The notes beneath the pieces are model-generated. The model saw only the letters and a program-made list of their open reading frames with translations, searched no databases and had not been told where the DNA came from. This document shows, piece after piece, positions 36,505 to 50,246 of a stretch of 64,000 bases of DNA. The DNA is from an uncultured Alphaproteobacteria bacterium (GTDB lineage: Bacteria; Pseudomonadota; Alphaproteobacteria; Rhodobacterales; Rhodobacteraceae), in contig CACJWR010000003.1 of NCBI GenBank assembly GCA_902596985.1, forward strand, positions 1 through 64,000, written 5' to 3'. Within the stretch, counting starts at the first letter, position 1, and every line of letters starts with the position of its first letter. The translations under genes and the position numbers were made by a program.

Positions 36505-37676
36505 GTGGCTTTAACCATTCCGGTGAGGTGGGCAATATTTTTAAACATTATTTTTAGGTGTGCTATTGGCCTCGAACGAGAAAGTTTTTTATGCATATAA
36601 GATTCAAAAGTTATTCTTTGAACGTCTATGTCTTTGCATAAAGTTACGAAGCGCTCTCTTCGGTCATCAGATCTATAATATGCGTTTTGCATAGCACCGA
36701 GAACTTGAAAAACCGCTTTATGTTCTTTCATAAAATTCTTTCTTGCTAAACTTAAAAATTTCGAATGTCCATTGAGCAAGCATTTTTCAACCGCATCCGC
36801 TGCATACTTACCTCCTATCATTGCATAATAGATACCCTCCCCAGATGAGGGTGCTACTACCCCAGCAGCATCACCTGCAAGTACGACATTATCTCCATTA
36901 TCCCACCTCTCCAAGGGCTTAAGCGGGATCGGAGCTCCTTCTTTTCTTATGGTTGAACATTTGTCTAGTCCTGCTTGAGTCCTGAGATCGCTGGTAGCCT
37001 TCTTCAGGTTAACGCTATTGATCCCTGTTCCCATTCCTACACTCGCCGATTTTCCATGAGGGAAAACCCATCCATAAAAATCAGGCGATATATCTCCATT
37101 ATAAATAACATCACATCTATCTGGATTATATTCACTAGTTGCTTTCGGGGCCTCTATTATCTCATGATACGCTATCACATAGGGGATTTTATTTGCGTCC
37201 TTGATTGTATTTCTTGCAACATTGGATTTAGCACCGTCTGCACCTATTACATATCTTGTGAGGAGTGTGGAAATCTTTTTTGTTAAGTGATTATTAAAAT
37301 CAACTTTAGTATATTGTGAATTTTTAGATAATTTTACAAATGTGCCGGTAAACCGTTTTGCCCCACATTTTGCTGCTCTTTCCCGAAGATATTCATCAAA
37401 GAATTCTCTATCTACCATTCCTACGTAACCATTTTCTATTGGAATGTCTACTTTCCTATTCGTTGGTGATATCATCCTTGCTGTCTTGATTTTTGCAACT
37501 AATTGGGACTGAGGTATTTCAAAGTCTTCAATTAATCTTGGAGGGATAGCACCTCCGCAAGGCTTTATTCTTCCTGCTCTATCTATCAATGCGACTTTGA
37601 AACCTTTTTTCGCCAGTTGCTCTGCAGCTGTTGCGCCGGAGGGTCCTCCTCCTATAACTGTTATATCATAGATCAT
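36501..37676 (-). CDS. bchP: Geranylgeranyl reductase (bacteriochlorophyll)
   Basis: BchP reduces the geranylgeranyl tail of bacteriochlorophyll to phytyl. The 391-residue flavoprotein starts with the FAD fold VIGGGPSGATAAEQLAKKG, then RAGRIKPCGGAIPPRLI, YVIGADGAKSNVAR (about residue 145) and GDAAGVVAPSSGEGIYYAM near 270. It lies one base after the PucC-like gene and overlaps idi. Confidence 0.95.
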   Translation of the reverse strand: MIYDITVIGGGPSGATAAEQLAKKGFKVALIDRAGRIKPCGGAIPPRLIEDFEIPQSQLVAKIKTARMISPTNRKVDIPIENGYVGMVDREFFDEYLRERAAKCGAKRFTGTFVKLSKNSQYTKVDFNNHLTKKISTLLTRYVIGADGAKSNVARNTIKDANKIPYVIAYHEIIEAPKATSEYNPDRCDVIYNGDISPDFYGWVFPHGKSASVGMGTGINSVNLKKATSDLRTQAGLDKCSTIRKEGAPIPLKPLERWDNGDNVVLAGDAAGVVAPSSGEGIYYAMIGGKYAADAVEKCLLNGHSKFLSLARKNFMKEHKAVFQVLGAMQNAYYRSDDRRERFVTLCKDIDVQRITFESYMHKKLSRSRPIAHLKIMFKNIAHLTGMVKAT

Positions 37677-37677
37677 T

Positions 37678-39030
37678 TTAACTCACCGATTGTAGTATGT
37701 TTTGATTTTGATCGAGTTCATCTTTTTTAATAATTAATGAACCCAAAAATGCTGCAGCTATAAAAAAACTCGCAGCAGTTAGAAATACTATTCCATATAC
37801 ACTTGGGAGGGAATTCATAATAAGTCCAAGTATATCGACCAAGACTGTGCTAAAAAAAACAGCAATCATAGTTGCATAAGCTTGTGCTGCTCCCCATATC
37901 CCCATACGAGTACCCGTGTTGTTATGGCCCGAACCCCTACTTGCTAAATGCAACATGGTTCCCAATATTCCTGCAGTGAACACACCATTAGAAATTCCGA
38001 AGAGAAAAACAACTGAGTTTAATATACCTTGATCTCTATATGTAAGTCCAAGAAGAGAAATTATAAATAGTGAAAATGCAGAAAAGAGGCATCCTGTAAT
38101 CAGCCAAAATTTTTCTGATCCTAGGCGTTCATTTTTAACAATCGATAAAGAAGCAAATCCAATTCTGAACTTTGAAAGGCAAAGGATTATTAAAATAATT
38201 CCAATTAACGTTCCAATCTTATGAAATCCATCAAGTTTTGTTGACTCTCCGACTGCAAAGCCAAAGACTTCTCCAGCGAAGGGTTCCAATATTGGATCTT
38301 GCATTGAAAAAGCGCCCATAGAGATAAAAATAAAAATTGTGAAAAGCCTTGCTTCTCTTTCCATCCATACTTTTTTGATACCTTCAAGAAATGGTTCGTT
38401 ATAGTTAATAGCATTCGGTGTGCGGACATCCATATTATTTCGCAGCGTTTTTTCTAAGTTTTTCAAGCTAAGATAGGATAATATATTGGTAATTAAAGCA
38501 AGAGAGACTGTGATTTTTATTAGCTTTTGATGAGAGTAGGGGTCTAAGATTATGCCAGCCGTTATACCAGTTATTGCAAGTCCAAATATCATCATAAGAA
38601 AGGTGATAGAGGCGGCAAAGCCCTTCTGTGATTTAGAACTGTAAGAGGCAAGAAGAGCGAGGAGAGGGGTTCCTGCTGCACCTACCCCAAACCCAATTAA
38701 AGTATATGAAAACAAAGCTAGCATTATTCCATACGCGAAATTACTTTCAATTAGAGTTATAGAAGCAGAAGCTAATACTCCACCTGTCCCTAAAATTAGC
38801 ATTCCAAATATTATCCACTGACTTCTGTTTTGAGTTTTATCAGATAAGTAACCCCAATTGACTCTCGTTAACTGGACTGCATAATGCAGCGCAATCAAAA
38901 AACCTGCAATAGTTGCTGGTAAAGCTAATTCTACTTTCATTAAGCGATTTAGTGTAGATAATGGAATAACGACACTTGAACCAATGCAAAGTTGAACTAA
39001 CCCTAACCTTAAAATCGAAAACCAATTCAT
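37678..39030 (-). CDS. PucC/Bch2 family MFS protein
   Basis: The 450-residue protein has about twelve membrane segments and belongs to the PucC/LhaA/Bch2 (Orf428) branch of the MFS superfamily, thought to help pigment delivery or light-harvesting assembly. Shared signatures with the LhaA encoded later in this window include the start LRLGLVQLCIG, VALNRLMKVEL-type text (here TLNRLMKVELALPA), QDPILEPFAGEVFG and GIWGAAQAYA. The location between bchG and bchP identifies it with Rhodobacter orf428/bch2 rather than LH2-linked pucC, consistent with no puc genes here. Confidence 0.9.
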   Translation of the reverse strand: MNWFSILRLGLVQLCIGSSVVIPLSTLNRLMKVELALPATIAGFLIALHYAVQLTRVNWGYLSDKTQNRSQWIIFGMLILGTGGVLASASITLIESNFAYGIMLALFSYTLIGFGVGAAGTPLLALLASYSSKSQKGFAASITFLMMIFGLAITGITAGIILDPYSHQKLIKITVSLALITNILSYLSLKNLEKTLRNNMDVRTPNAINYNEPFLEGIKKVWMEREARLFTIFIFISMGAFSMQDPILEPFAGEVFGFAVGESTKLDGFHKIGTLIGIILIILCLSKFRIGFASLSIVKNERLGSEKFWLITGCLFSAFSLFIISLLGLTYRDQGILNSVVFLFGISNGVFTAGILGTMLHLASRGSGHNNTGTRMGIWGAAQAYATMIAVFFSTVLVDILGLIMNSLPSVYGIVFLTAASFFIAAAFLGSLIIKKDELDQNQNILQSVS

Positions 39031-39044
39031 TACTACCCCCTAAT

Positions 39045-39944
39045 TTAATTCATTAAATACAGTCCATTTGCAGATAACATCATCCCAGCAATATATAAAA
39101 GTACTCCGGTCATGTTAAAGAATGGTGTGTTTTTTTCTGGATCCCGAATGAGAAAAATCATTGATAAGGACTGCAGTAGAACGCAAACTGCCAGCGTAAT
39201 GGCTAGAATTAAAGATCCCCAGAAGTAAAATAGAGATATTACTATTAGCTGTGGGAAAAGCATTATAAGGCAAGCTACTAAAGTAGCGGACTTTCTGCCT
39301 AAAATCACAGGTAAAGAATTGATGCCTAAAAGTTTATCTCCCTTGGTTGCTTTGAAGTCATTCATAGTCATTATTCCGTGAGCTCCCAAAGCATATAATG
39401 AGAGCACTATTAGAACCTCTTTATTCGGCAATGATATTGTGAAAATAGCGGCGCCAGTAAACCATGGAAGCCCTTCATAACAAATTGCTACGACTCCTGG
39501 CCCAAAAATTGCCGATCGTTTCAGTCTTATCGGTTCTAATGAATAAAGCCAAGCGGCTAAGACGCCTATAATTGTTGCAAAAAATATAAGACTTCCGAGA
39601 TAGTATGCAAAAAGGATACTTGTAGCACTCATTATAATGCCGGTAAAAAAACCCCATCCAGCACTCACTCTTCCAGATGGAATGGGTCTCTCTGGTTGAT
39701 TTATTGCATCGACATGACGGTCACACCAATCGTTTACAGCTTGGCTCATTCCACATACCAATGGTCCTGCAAGTAGAAGACCGGATAATATGAGTATAGT
39801 ATTATTGCTATTTAAGGCGCCAACTGACACCACACCGCATAAAAAAGCCCACATAGGTGGAAACCAGGTAACAGGTTTTATAAGTTCAAGAAGCGATATC
39901 AAGCTAGGCGTACTGGTAAAATGAGTTTGATAGCTTTTAATCAC
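39045..39944 (-). CDS. bchG: Bacteriochlorophyll synthase
   Basis: BchG attaches the C20 alcohol to bacteriochlorophyllide a at the membrane. The 299-residue UbiA-family prenyltransferase has seven to nine hydrophobic segments and the first Asp-rich motif in AVNDWCDRHVDAINQPERPIPSGR (about residue 70), with a second DFKATKGDKLLG near 190. It follows ppsR by five bases. Confidence 0.95.
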   Translation of the reverse strand: MIKSYQTHFTSTPSLISLLELIKPVTWFPPMWAFLCGVVSVGALNSNNTILILSGLLLAGPLVCGMSQAVNDWCDRHVDAINQPERPIPSGRVSAGWGFFTGIIMSATSILFAYYLGSLIFFATIIGVLAAWLYSLEPIRLKRSAIFGPGVVAICYEGLPWFTGAAIFTISLPNKEVLIVLSLYALGAHGIMTMNDFKATKGDKLLGINSLPVILGRKSATLVACLIMLFPQLIVISLFYFWGSLILAITLAVCVLLQSLSMIFLIRDPEKNTPFFNMTGVLLYIAGMMLSANGLYLMN

Positions 39945-39949
39945 CGATC

Positions 39950-41353
39950 TTAGTCCTTAATATCCAAAAGATTATGTTTTCTGAGTTTCACATATAGGCT
40001 TTGACGCGACAGACTAAGTAGCTCAGCAGCTGCTACTTTATTGTTATTTGTTAAATTTAGTGCGGTTTCTAAGCATATTCTTTCGGCAATATCTCCGGTT
40101 TGGGCTACTAACTCTTTCAACGGAGCACTTCCTACCAATTTGGTGGTTGCCTCCCAGCTATGTTTCTCATTATCGTTTTGTTTCTCAAGCTCTACGTTTG
40201 AAAAGTCTCTTAAAATGAACCCATAAAAATCATCATCTTGATTTGATACCCAAGTCGATGAAATTGTGACAGGAATTTTTGATCCGAATGTTGTAATAAA
40301 ATCAGTTGCATAGTTTCTAATCTTCCCAAGTCTTTTCGAGTTATCAGTAAGAATTTTTAAATCAGTAGTATCATTTTTGAGAAAGTCGGAAAATGACTTG
40401 CCGACAACTTCATCAATATTTGGATTCTCTGTGAGAATTAAAAAGCTCTCATTAGCATCAACTATTTTTCCTGCTTCATCAATAAAGACAAATGCATCTG
40501 AAGTTTTTTGATACAGGTCAGATAGATAAATTTTTTCTCTGGAATAGCTTGTTCTCTGACTTGATAAACTGGATAACCTTATTAGAGAATGGACACCGTT
40601 ATTCGAACGAAAAAACGTACCCTTCAATTGTACTTCTTTATTAGTTTCTTTAACGTTTAGATTTAATGCTGTTGAAGGCGTGTTTTTATTTAATGTCTCA
40701 AGCTCGCTTAGAATGTCTAAGCTTATTCCTTGGTAAAATAAATCCTTTAACATTATTTGGTTTAAATCGGTTTTTTCTAAAATTGCCACAGCTTTTTGAT
40801 TAAAATCAATAAGCTGACCTGCTTCATCAACAATAATGAATGCGCTGCCACACTGTTCTAGTATTACTCGATATTTAGTGTCAAATGATCTATATCGGTC
40901 ATATTCTCTCTCAAATTTTAATTGAGTTTTCATGAGTTCTTGTTGAGCCTGTGCTATCTGGGTCAGATCACGGCCAAAAAGTAGAATTTGGTTATTTACT
41001 CCAGTGGGATGGATAGAGTATTGAATTGGAAAGTCATCGCCACCATTTTTAATATGATTCAGCTGAATAATATCTTTCTCAATTTTTTCATTCTCGCCCG
41101 AAGATAAAGTTAGAATTTCTTCAAGTTTAATCCCGCTCTCTTTTGTTATAAAATCTCGAATATTTCTAGTTCGCCAGTGCTCTATGTCACCTAAGTTTTT
41201 ATTTTCAGTATTGTAAATAACTTCTAAAATGAGGCCAGCTGTGTCAATTAAGAGTGATATATCTGATGCTCGCAAAATTACATCACCGAAAATGTCGGGG
41301 TTTAGTCTGACTATCTGATCAGCAGCTCTTACTTTACTCTCTCTCTTGGTCAA
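39950..41353 (-). CDS. ppsR: Transcriptional repressor PpsR/CrtJ
   Basis: PpsR represses bch, crt and light-harvesting genes under aerobic conditions by binding TGT-N12-ACA. The 467-residue protein has an N-terminal PAS-like region, two further PAS domains (about 160-270 and 275-390) and a Fis-type helix-turn-helix at 420-467 (AAAELLSLSRQSLYVKLR). Only two cysteines occur: C168 in the first PAS and C427 in the HTH lead-in (RICLETAL). C427 corresponds to the C424-type residue of R. sphaeroides; the other redox cysteine appears absent. The start is a TTG; no ATG or GTG lies nearby, and a promoter 31 bases upstream supports it. Confidence 0.93.
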   Translation of the reverse strand: MTKRESKVRAADQIVRLNPDIFGDVILRASDISLLIDTAGLILEVIYNTENKNLGDIEHWRTRNIRDFITKESGIKLEEILTLSSGENEKIEKDIIQLNHIKNGGDDFPIQYSIHPTGVNNQILLFGRDLTQIAQAQQELMKTQLKFEREYDRYRSFDTKYRVILEQCGSAFIIVDEAGQLIDFNQKAVAILEKTDLNQIMLKDLFYQGISLDILSELETLNKNTPSTALNLNVKETNKEVQLKGTFFRSNNGVHSLIRLSSLSSQRTSYSREKIYLSDLYQKTSDAFVFIDEAGKIVDANESFLILTENPNIDEVVGKSFSDFLKNDTTDLKILTDNSKRLGKIRNYATDFITTFGSKIPVTISSTWVSNQDDDFYGFILRDFSNVELEKQNDNEKHSWEATTKLVGSAPLKELVAQTGDIAERICLETALNLTNNNKVAAAELLSLSRQSLYVKLRKHNLLDIKD

Positions 41354-41390
41354 TGAAGGGATCTCTGACTTAGTATCAAATTTAATAAAA

Positions 41391-41425
41391 AGTGTAAGCT
41401 AAATTTGACATATTGTAAACAAATT
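41391..41425 (-). promoter_or_regulatory. Possible sigma70-like promoter of ppsR
   Basis: On the minus strand a TTTACA box is followed after 17 bases by TACACT (41396-41391). This would initiate near 41384, about 31 bases before the TTG start of ppsR. Both boxes are interleaved with two PpsR palindromes. Confidence 0.5.
41393..41410. promoter_or_regulatory. PpsR/CrtJ binding site 1 upstream of ppsR
   Basis: TGT-AAGCTAAATTTG-ACA is an exact TGT-N12-ACA match in the ppsR-ppaA intergenic region, overlapping the predicted -10 of ppsR. It implies autorepression. Confidence 0.72.
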
Positions 41426-41431
41426 TAGACA
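41414..41431. promoter_or_regulatory. PpsR/CrtJ binding site 2 upstream of ppsR
   Basis: TGT-AAACAAATTTAG-ACA is a second exact match. Its centre is 21 bases from that of site 1, two helical turns, so two tetramer halves could sit on the same DNA face. It overlaps the predicted -35 of ppsR. Confidence 0.72.
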
Positions 41432-41465
41432 TATTTATCTTAAAAAGTTATTTAACCACTGAGCT

Positions 41466-42224
41466 TCAATTAACTTTCAGTAAATATTTTATTTCTTTAG
41501 GGCTCGGTTGGAATAAGTCGACGTCAAGGCATGTCTTGGATAGCGTTTTGTGATGGGTTACAAAAGATCCTCCTGCCGCGATGGGTAATGCGAAATTCTT
41601 TCTAATTCGATCGGTAATTATGTTACTTTGATTGACCATGGTTTCACTGCCAATTGAGACACCAATTAGCTGAAAATTGCCAAATTCTAAGAGTTTAAAT
41701 AGATCTGATTCGCTATATCCAATAGCTATTTGGGCATTAAAGTTTTCTTTTTTCAATTTTAATGCAGCTAAGTAAGAACCAAAAGTATGATTTTCGCCTT
41801 CTAAGGTAAAAAGTAAAATTTTTGGTGCCGATTTAAGGGTATCTTCAGGCTCAAGATATAGCGACTCCAGTTCTTGGCAAAGTAGCCTCAACTTGCTTAC
41901 AGCTATAGTAACTTCGGAAAATGTCATTGTGTCTTGTTTCCATGAATCACCCAATTTTTCTGCAATAATTGGCGCTATTCCTTCAAAGAAAAATTGTACA
42001 GCCAGTCCATTATCTAGCTCTTTTCTGATCAACTTAATTGTGTGTTCGGGTTCATCAGTCACAAGAGAGTTAAAAAATGACGAAGTGAGGTCGGCACTAT
42101 AAAATTTTTGGTCTATGTTTCCGTTAGCAATTTCGCTAAGAGCTATTTTTGCCAGACTCTCAGGGTGTATACCTAAACCCCCTTGCCCAGAATAACTTAA
42201 TCTACTGTGTATATCGTTATTCAT
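41466..42224 (-). CDS. ppaA: Cobalamin-binding light/redox regulator PpaA/AerR
   Basis: PpaA (AerR in R. capsulatus) binds vitamin B12 and antagonises PpsR/CrtJ. The 252-residue protein contains a helical cap motif SWKQDTMTFSEVTIA (about residue 95), matching the W-x2-D-x3-F-x-E pattern of B12 photoreceptor-like proteins. A B12-binding Rossmann domain follows with EGENHTFGSYLAA, whose histidine is residue 146 from this start, next to the cobalamin-ligand His145 reported for AerR. The track start at 42290 is replaced by the ATG at 42224, leaving the upstream PpsR site outside the coding region. It diverges from bchF. Confidence 0.9.
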   Translation of the reverse strand: MNNDIHSRLSYSGQGGLGIHPESLAKIALSEIANGNIDQKFYSADLTSSFFNSLVTDEPEHTIKLIRKELDNGLAVQFFFEGIAPIIAEKLGDSWKQDTMTFSEVTIAVSKLRLLCQELESLYLEPEDTLKSAPKILLFTLEGENHTFGSYLAALKLKKENFNAQIAIGYSESDLFKLLEFGNFQLIGVSIGSETMVNQSNIITDRIRKNFALPIAAGGSFVTHHKTLSKTCLDVDLFQPSPKEIKYLLKVN

Positions 42225-42267
42225 ATCGCTAGTTTGAGGCCTTAAGAGATAATAGTCAAGATTTCTA

Positions 42268-42285
42268 TGTAATTTATTATTTACA
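42268..42285. promoter_or_regulatory. PpsR/CrtJ binding site upstream of ppaA
   Basis: TGT-AATTTATTATTT-ACA is an exact TGT-N12-ACA match 44 bases upstream of the ppaA ATG. It may repress ppaA directly and may pair with the bchF-side site 121 bases away. Confidence 0.68.
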
Positions 42286-42388
42286 CACACCTCGGTTCTT
42301 TCGATTGTTATTTTGTAGTGCAGTGAATGTGCTTGTTTTCCCTCTCGTGTAATCTTTTTTCAACAAATAAAAAGATTTATTTAAAATA

Positions 42389-42406
42389 TGTAACTTTTTG
42401 TTGACA
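42389..42406. promoter_or_regulatory. PpsR/CrtJ binding site upstream of bchF
   Basis: TGT-AACTTTTTGTTG-ACA matches TGT-N12-ACA, and its right arm is the TTGACA -35 box of the bchF superoperon promoter. Binding would directly block the transcript for 14 downstream genes. Confidence 0.78.
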
Positions 42407-42428
42407 CTTTGGATAGGTTCGCTACCAT
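42401..42428 (+). promoter_or_regulatory. Sigma70-like promoter of the bchF-hemA superoperon
   Basis: TTGACA (42401-42406) is followed after 16 bases by TACCAT (42423-42428). The -35 is perfect and the -10 weak, which suits an activated or derepressed promoter. The bchF start is 40 bases downstream. Confidence 0.6.
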
Positions 42429-42468
42429 TTTTTAGTACGTAAAGCTTTATTTCAGAGGTCTCGTAAGT

Positions 42469-45752
<3,284 letters not shown>

Positions 45753-45763
<11 letters not shown>

Positions 45764-48700
45764 ATCATATAAAAAAGATCCGTATACACTATTAATGCTA
45801 ACCTTAGATGCGCATTCTATTGGTTCAGTAGAACGAATAAAGAGCAGGTTTAGCAAAATTTATCCTGAGCTAGAGATAATTGTGCACGCAGCAGCATCCT
45901 GGGAAGAGGATCCAAGTAGTTTGCTTAAAGCAAAGGAGGATCTTGCAAGGGCAAATATGGTTCTTATCACTTTAGTTTTTTTGGAGGACCATATATCAGC
46001 AATCCTTCCAGATTTGAAAAAAGCCAGGGAAAAGTGTGATCTTATGCTTGGACTAGTCTCATCAAAAGAAATTGTGAATCTTACAAAAATGGGTGGCTTA
46101 GATATGTCTAAACCCTCCTCAGGAGTACTAAAGTTCTTGAAAAAACTAAGAGGAGATAAAAATAAAGTTACTGGTGGGGAAAAACAAATGGCTATTCTTC
46201 GCCAGATCCCGAAAGTCTTGAAATTTATACCTGGAAAAGCTCAGGATTTGAGAGCCTATTTCCTATCCATGCAATATTGGTTAGCAGGATCTGAAGAAAA
46301 TATTGAGAGTCTTTTTTGCTATTTATTGTCGAGATATAGCTCACTTCATAATAGTTCAAAGGTCGAGATTAAATCACCTGTTGAATACCCTGAAACAGGC
46401 CTCTATCATCCCGATATACCAAAGAAAATTACTGAAAATATTTCAGAAATCCCTTTTGCAAAACACTCAATAGGTACTGTAGGTCTTCTTTTGATGAGGT
46501 CCTATGTTCTCTCTGGAGACACCGCACATTATGATCAAGTTATAAGAAGTTTAGAAGCACAGGGTTTAAAGGTTATTCCAGCGTTTGCCGCAGGTTTAGA
46601 TGCTAGGCCAGCAATAAATAAATATTTTGTGCAGAATGCTAAGGCATCAATCGACACATTTCTATCTTTGACAGGGTTTAGTTTGGTTGGCGGACCGGCA
46701 TACAATAGTAGTAAAGCAGCGGAGGAAGCTTTAGCTGAGTTAGATGTACCCTATATTGCAGCGCATGCTATTGAGTTCCAGAACCTTAATCAGTGGGATA
46801 AAAGTGATAGTGGACTTAATCCAATAGAAACGACTATTTTAGTGTCTTTACCAGAGTTAGACGGAGCAACTAACCCAACAGTTTTTGGAGGAAGATTGGG
46901 TGAAGAAGGAGGCTGTAGTTGTTGCGTGCAATTAAGAACTGGTAACGAGAAAGCATTCGATATGGTTCCTTGTTATGAAAGGATAAAAAGCTTATCCGAA
47001 AAGGCTCGCAGACTAGTTAAACTTAAGAGAAAAGAAAATTCGGAAAAGAAAGTAGGAATTATTTTATATGGCTTCCCTCCCAATGCTGGTTCTATTGGAA
47101 CTGCTGCTTACTTGAGTGTATTCGAGAGCTTATACAATGTACTAAAGTCAATGAAAAGCGAAGGTTACGAAATTGAACTTCCTAATTCTACTAACGATTT
47201 AAGAGAAGCCGTCTTAGATGGAAATTCATGCAAGTACGGTCAAGAAGCAAATGTAATTGAGCGTGTCGACAGTGCTGAAATAGTTGAAAATGAACCATAT
47301 TTGAAGGAAATAGAGGAAGTATGGGGACCAGCTCCGGGAAAGATTCAATCAGATGGCACAGGTGTTTTCATTCTTGGGAAAAAGCTTGGTAACATAGTAG
47401 TGGGCATTCAGCCGACCTTTGGGTACGAAGGAGACCCAATGAGATTATTATTTGAAAAAGGCTTTGCTCCTACTCATGCTTTTTCTTCGTTTTATAGATG
47501 GATGCGAAATGGCTTTAAAGTTGATGCGTTTTTGCATTTTGGGATGCATGGTGCTTTGGAATTTATGCCAGGAAAAAAAGTTGGTTCTAGCTCAAAGTGT
47601 TGGCCCGATCGATTAATAGGTGATATTCCTAATATTTACCTATATGCAGCAAATAATCCTTCTGAGGCTTCACTAGCTAAGAGAAGAACAAATGCCGTTG
47701 TAATATCCCATCTTACTCCACCTCTTGCAAAAGCAGGTCTCTATAAAGGTCTTATTGAACTAAAAGAGAGTGTTATTCAATATCGAGAACTGGCTGATGA
47801 TGATGGTAATAAGAAAAAACTAGAAAATCTTATAATTGATCAGGCTAAACTCGTTAATTTTAAAGGTTTTGATACCATCGAGAATTTATGGCTAAAAATA
47901 ATAGAAAGCGAGGATGCTTTAATTCCCGATGGGTTACATATTGTGGGCCGAGAGTTAAGCGAAGAAAAGCTAAAAGAGTATGATGGATATTTAAGAGAAA
48001 GTCATAATCATCAAGAAGTGGGCAAGCTTTTAGAGAAGTTAAAAAAGCAAACAGAAGTCGAAGGAATAATTAATGCCTTAAATGGCCAATTTATTAGGCC
48101 GGTTCCGGGGGGTGACTTGATTAGGTCGCCCGATATTGTTCCAACCGGACGAAATGTACATGCCTTTGATCCATTCAGAATGCCTTCTCTTTTTGCCATG
48201 AAAGAGGGAGAGCAGCAAGCAGAACTATTATTGTCGAAGCACGAAACCTATCCTAATTCGGTCGCAATGGTTTTGTGGGGTTCAGACAATATAAAATCTG
48301 ACGGACTATCTATAGCACAGGCAATGGCTCTAATGGGCGCTATGCCAAAGTTTGATGATTACGGAAGATTGTGTGGCGCAGAGCTTATTCCACTATCTGA
48401 TCTTGGAAGGCCGCGGATAGATGTCTTGATGACTCTCTCTGGCATTTTTAGAGACCTATTGCCATTACAGGTCAGAATGCTAGCTAGCGCTGCTTATAAG
48501 GCTTCTCTTGTAGAAGAACCCTTGGATATGAATTTTATCAGAGCAAATACTTTAAAACATCAAAAAGAGATGAACATTGGTATTAAGTCAGCTGCACTCA
48601 GAGTTTTTTCAAATGCGGAGGGTGCATATGGCTCAAATGTGAGTCACCTCATTGATACTTCTTCGTGGGATGATGAGGAGGAGCTGGCCGATACTTTTAA

Positions 48701-49328
48701 CAATAGAAAAGGATTTGCCTATGGCTTGGATGGGAAATGTACTAAACAGTCTGAACTACTTTCATCTGCTTTGAAAAAAGTCGATTTTGCTTATCAAAAC
48801 TTAGAAAGTGTCGAATTGGGTGTAACAACAATAGATCACTATTTTGATACACTTGGTGGAATAAGCAGAGCTGTAAAAAAAGCAAATGGAGGAGATGCAA
48901 TCCCGGTTTATATAGGAGATCAAACCAGAGGTGATGCAGCAGTAAGGACCTTATCTGAGCAAATTAATTTAGAGACTAGAACTAGGTCATTGAACCCAAA
49001 ATGGTTTGAGCCTCTTCTTCAACATGGTCATGAAGGTGTTAGACAAATTGAAGCTCAAATTACCAACACATTAGGTTGGTCTGCGACCACCGGGCAAGTT
49101 GATCCTGATCTCTATGATCAACTTTCAGAAACATTTGTTTTAGATGAGGAGATGAGAAGAAAGCTTTCGGAACTAAATCCTAAGGCCAGTCTTAGGGTGG
49201 CAAATAGACTGCTTGAAGCGCATGAAAGAGAGTATTGGCAACCAGATCAAAATACGCTTGATGCGTTAAGAAAAGGTGCTGATGAATTGGAAGATAAAGT
49301 TGAAGGTGTAGGCCTTGCAGCAGAATAA
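45753..49328 (+). CDS. bchH: Magnesium chelatase subunit H
   Basis: BchH is the porphyrin-binding subunit that inserts Mg into protoporphyrin IX with BchID. The chain is 1191 residues from the ATG at 45753, inside the bchB 3' end; the track start adds residues translated from bchB sequence. [13 protein letters not shown] opens the conserved region, [17 protein letters not shown] near residue 610 is a strong family block, and [41 protein letters not shown] and [14 protein letters not shown] follow. It ends 15 bases before bchL. Confidence 0.96.

Positions 49329-50245
<917 letters not shown>

Positions 50246-50246
<1 letters not shown>

Noticed and set aside
41353-41386. Upstream ATT start for ppsR
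   Set aside because: The frame is open upstream and gives IPSLTKRE text, but the predicted transcription start falls at or after that ATT and there is no Shine-Dalgarno, so the TTG at 41353 is preferred.
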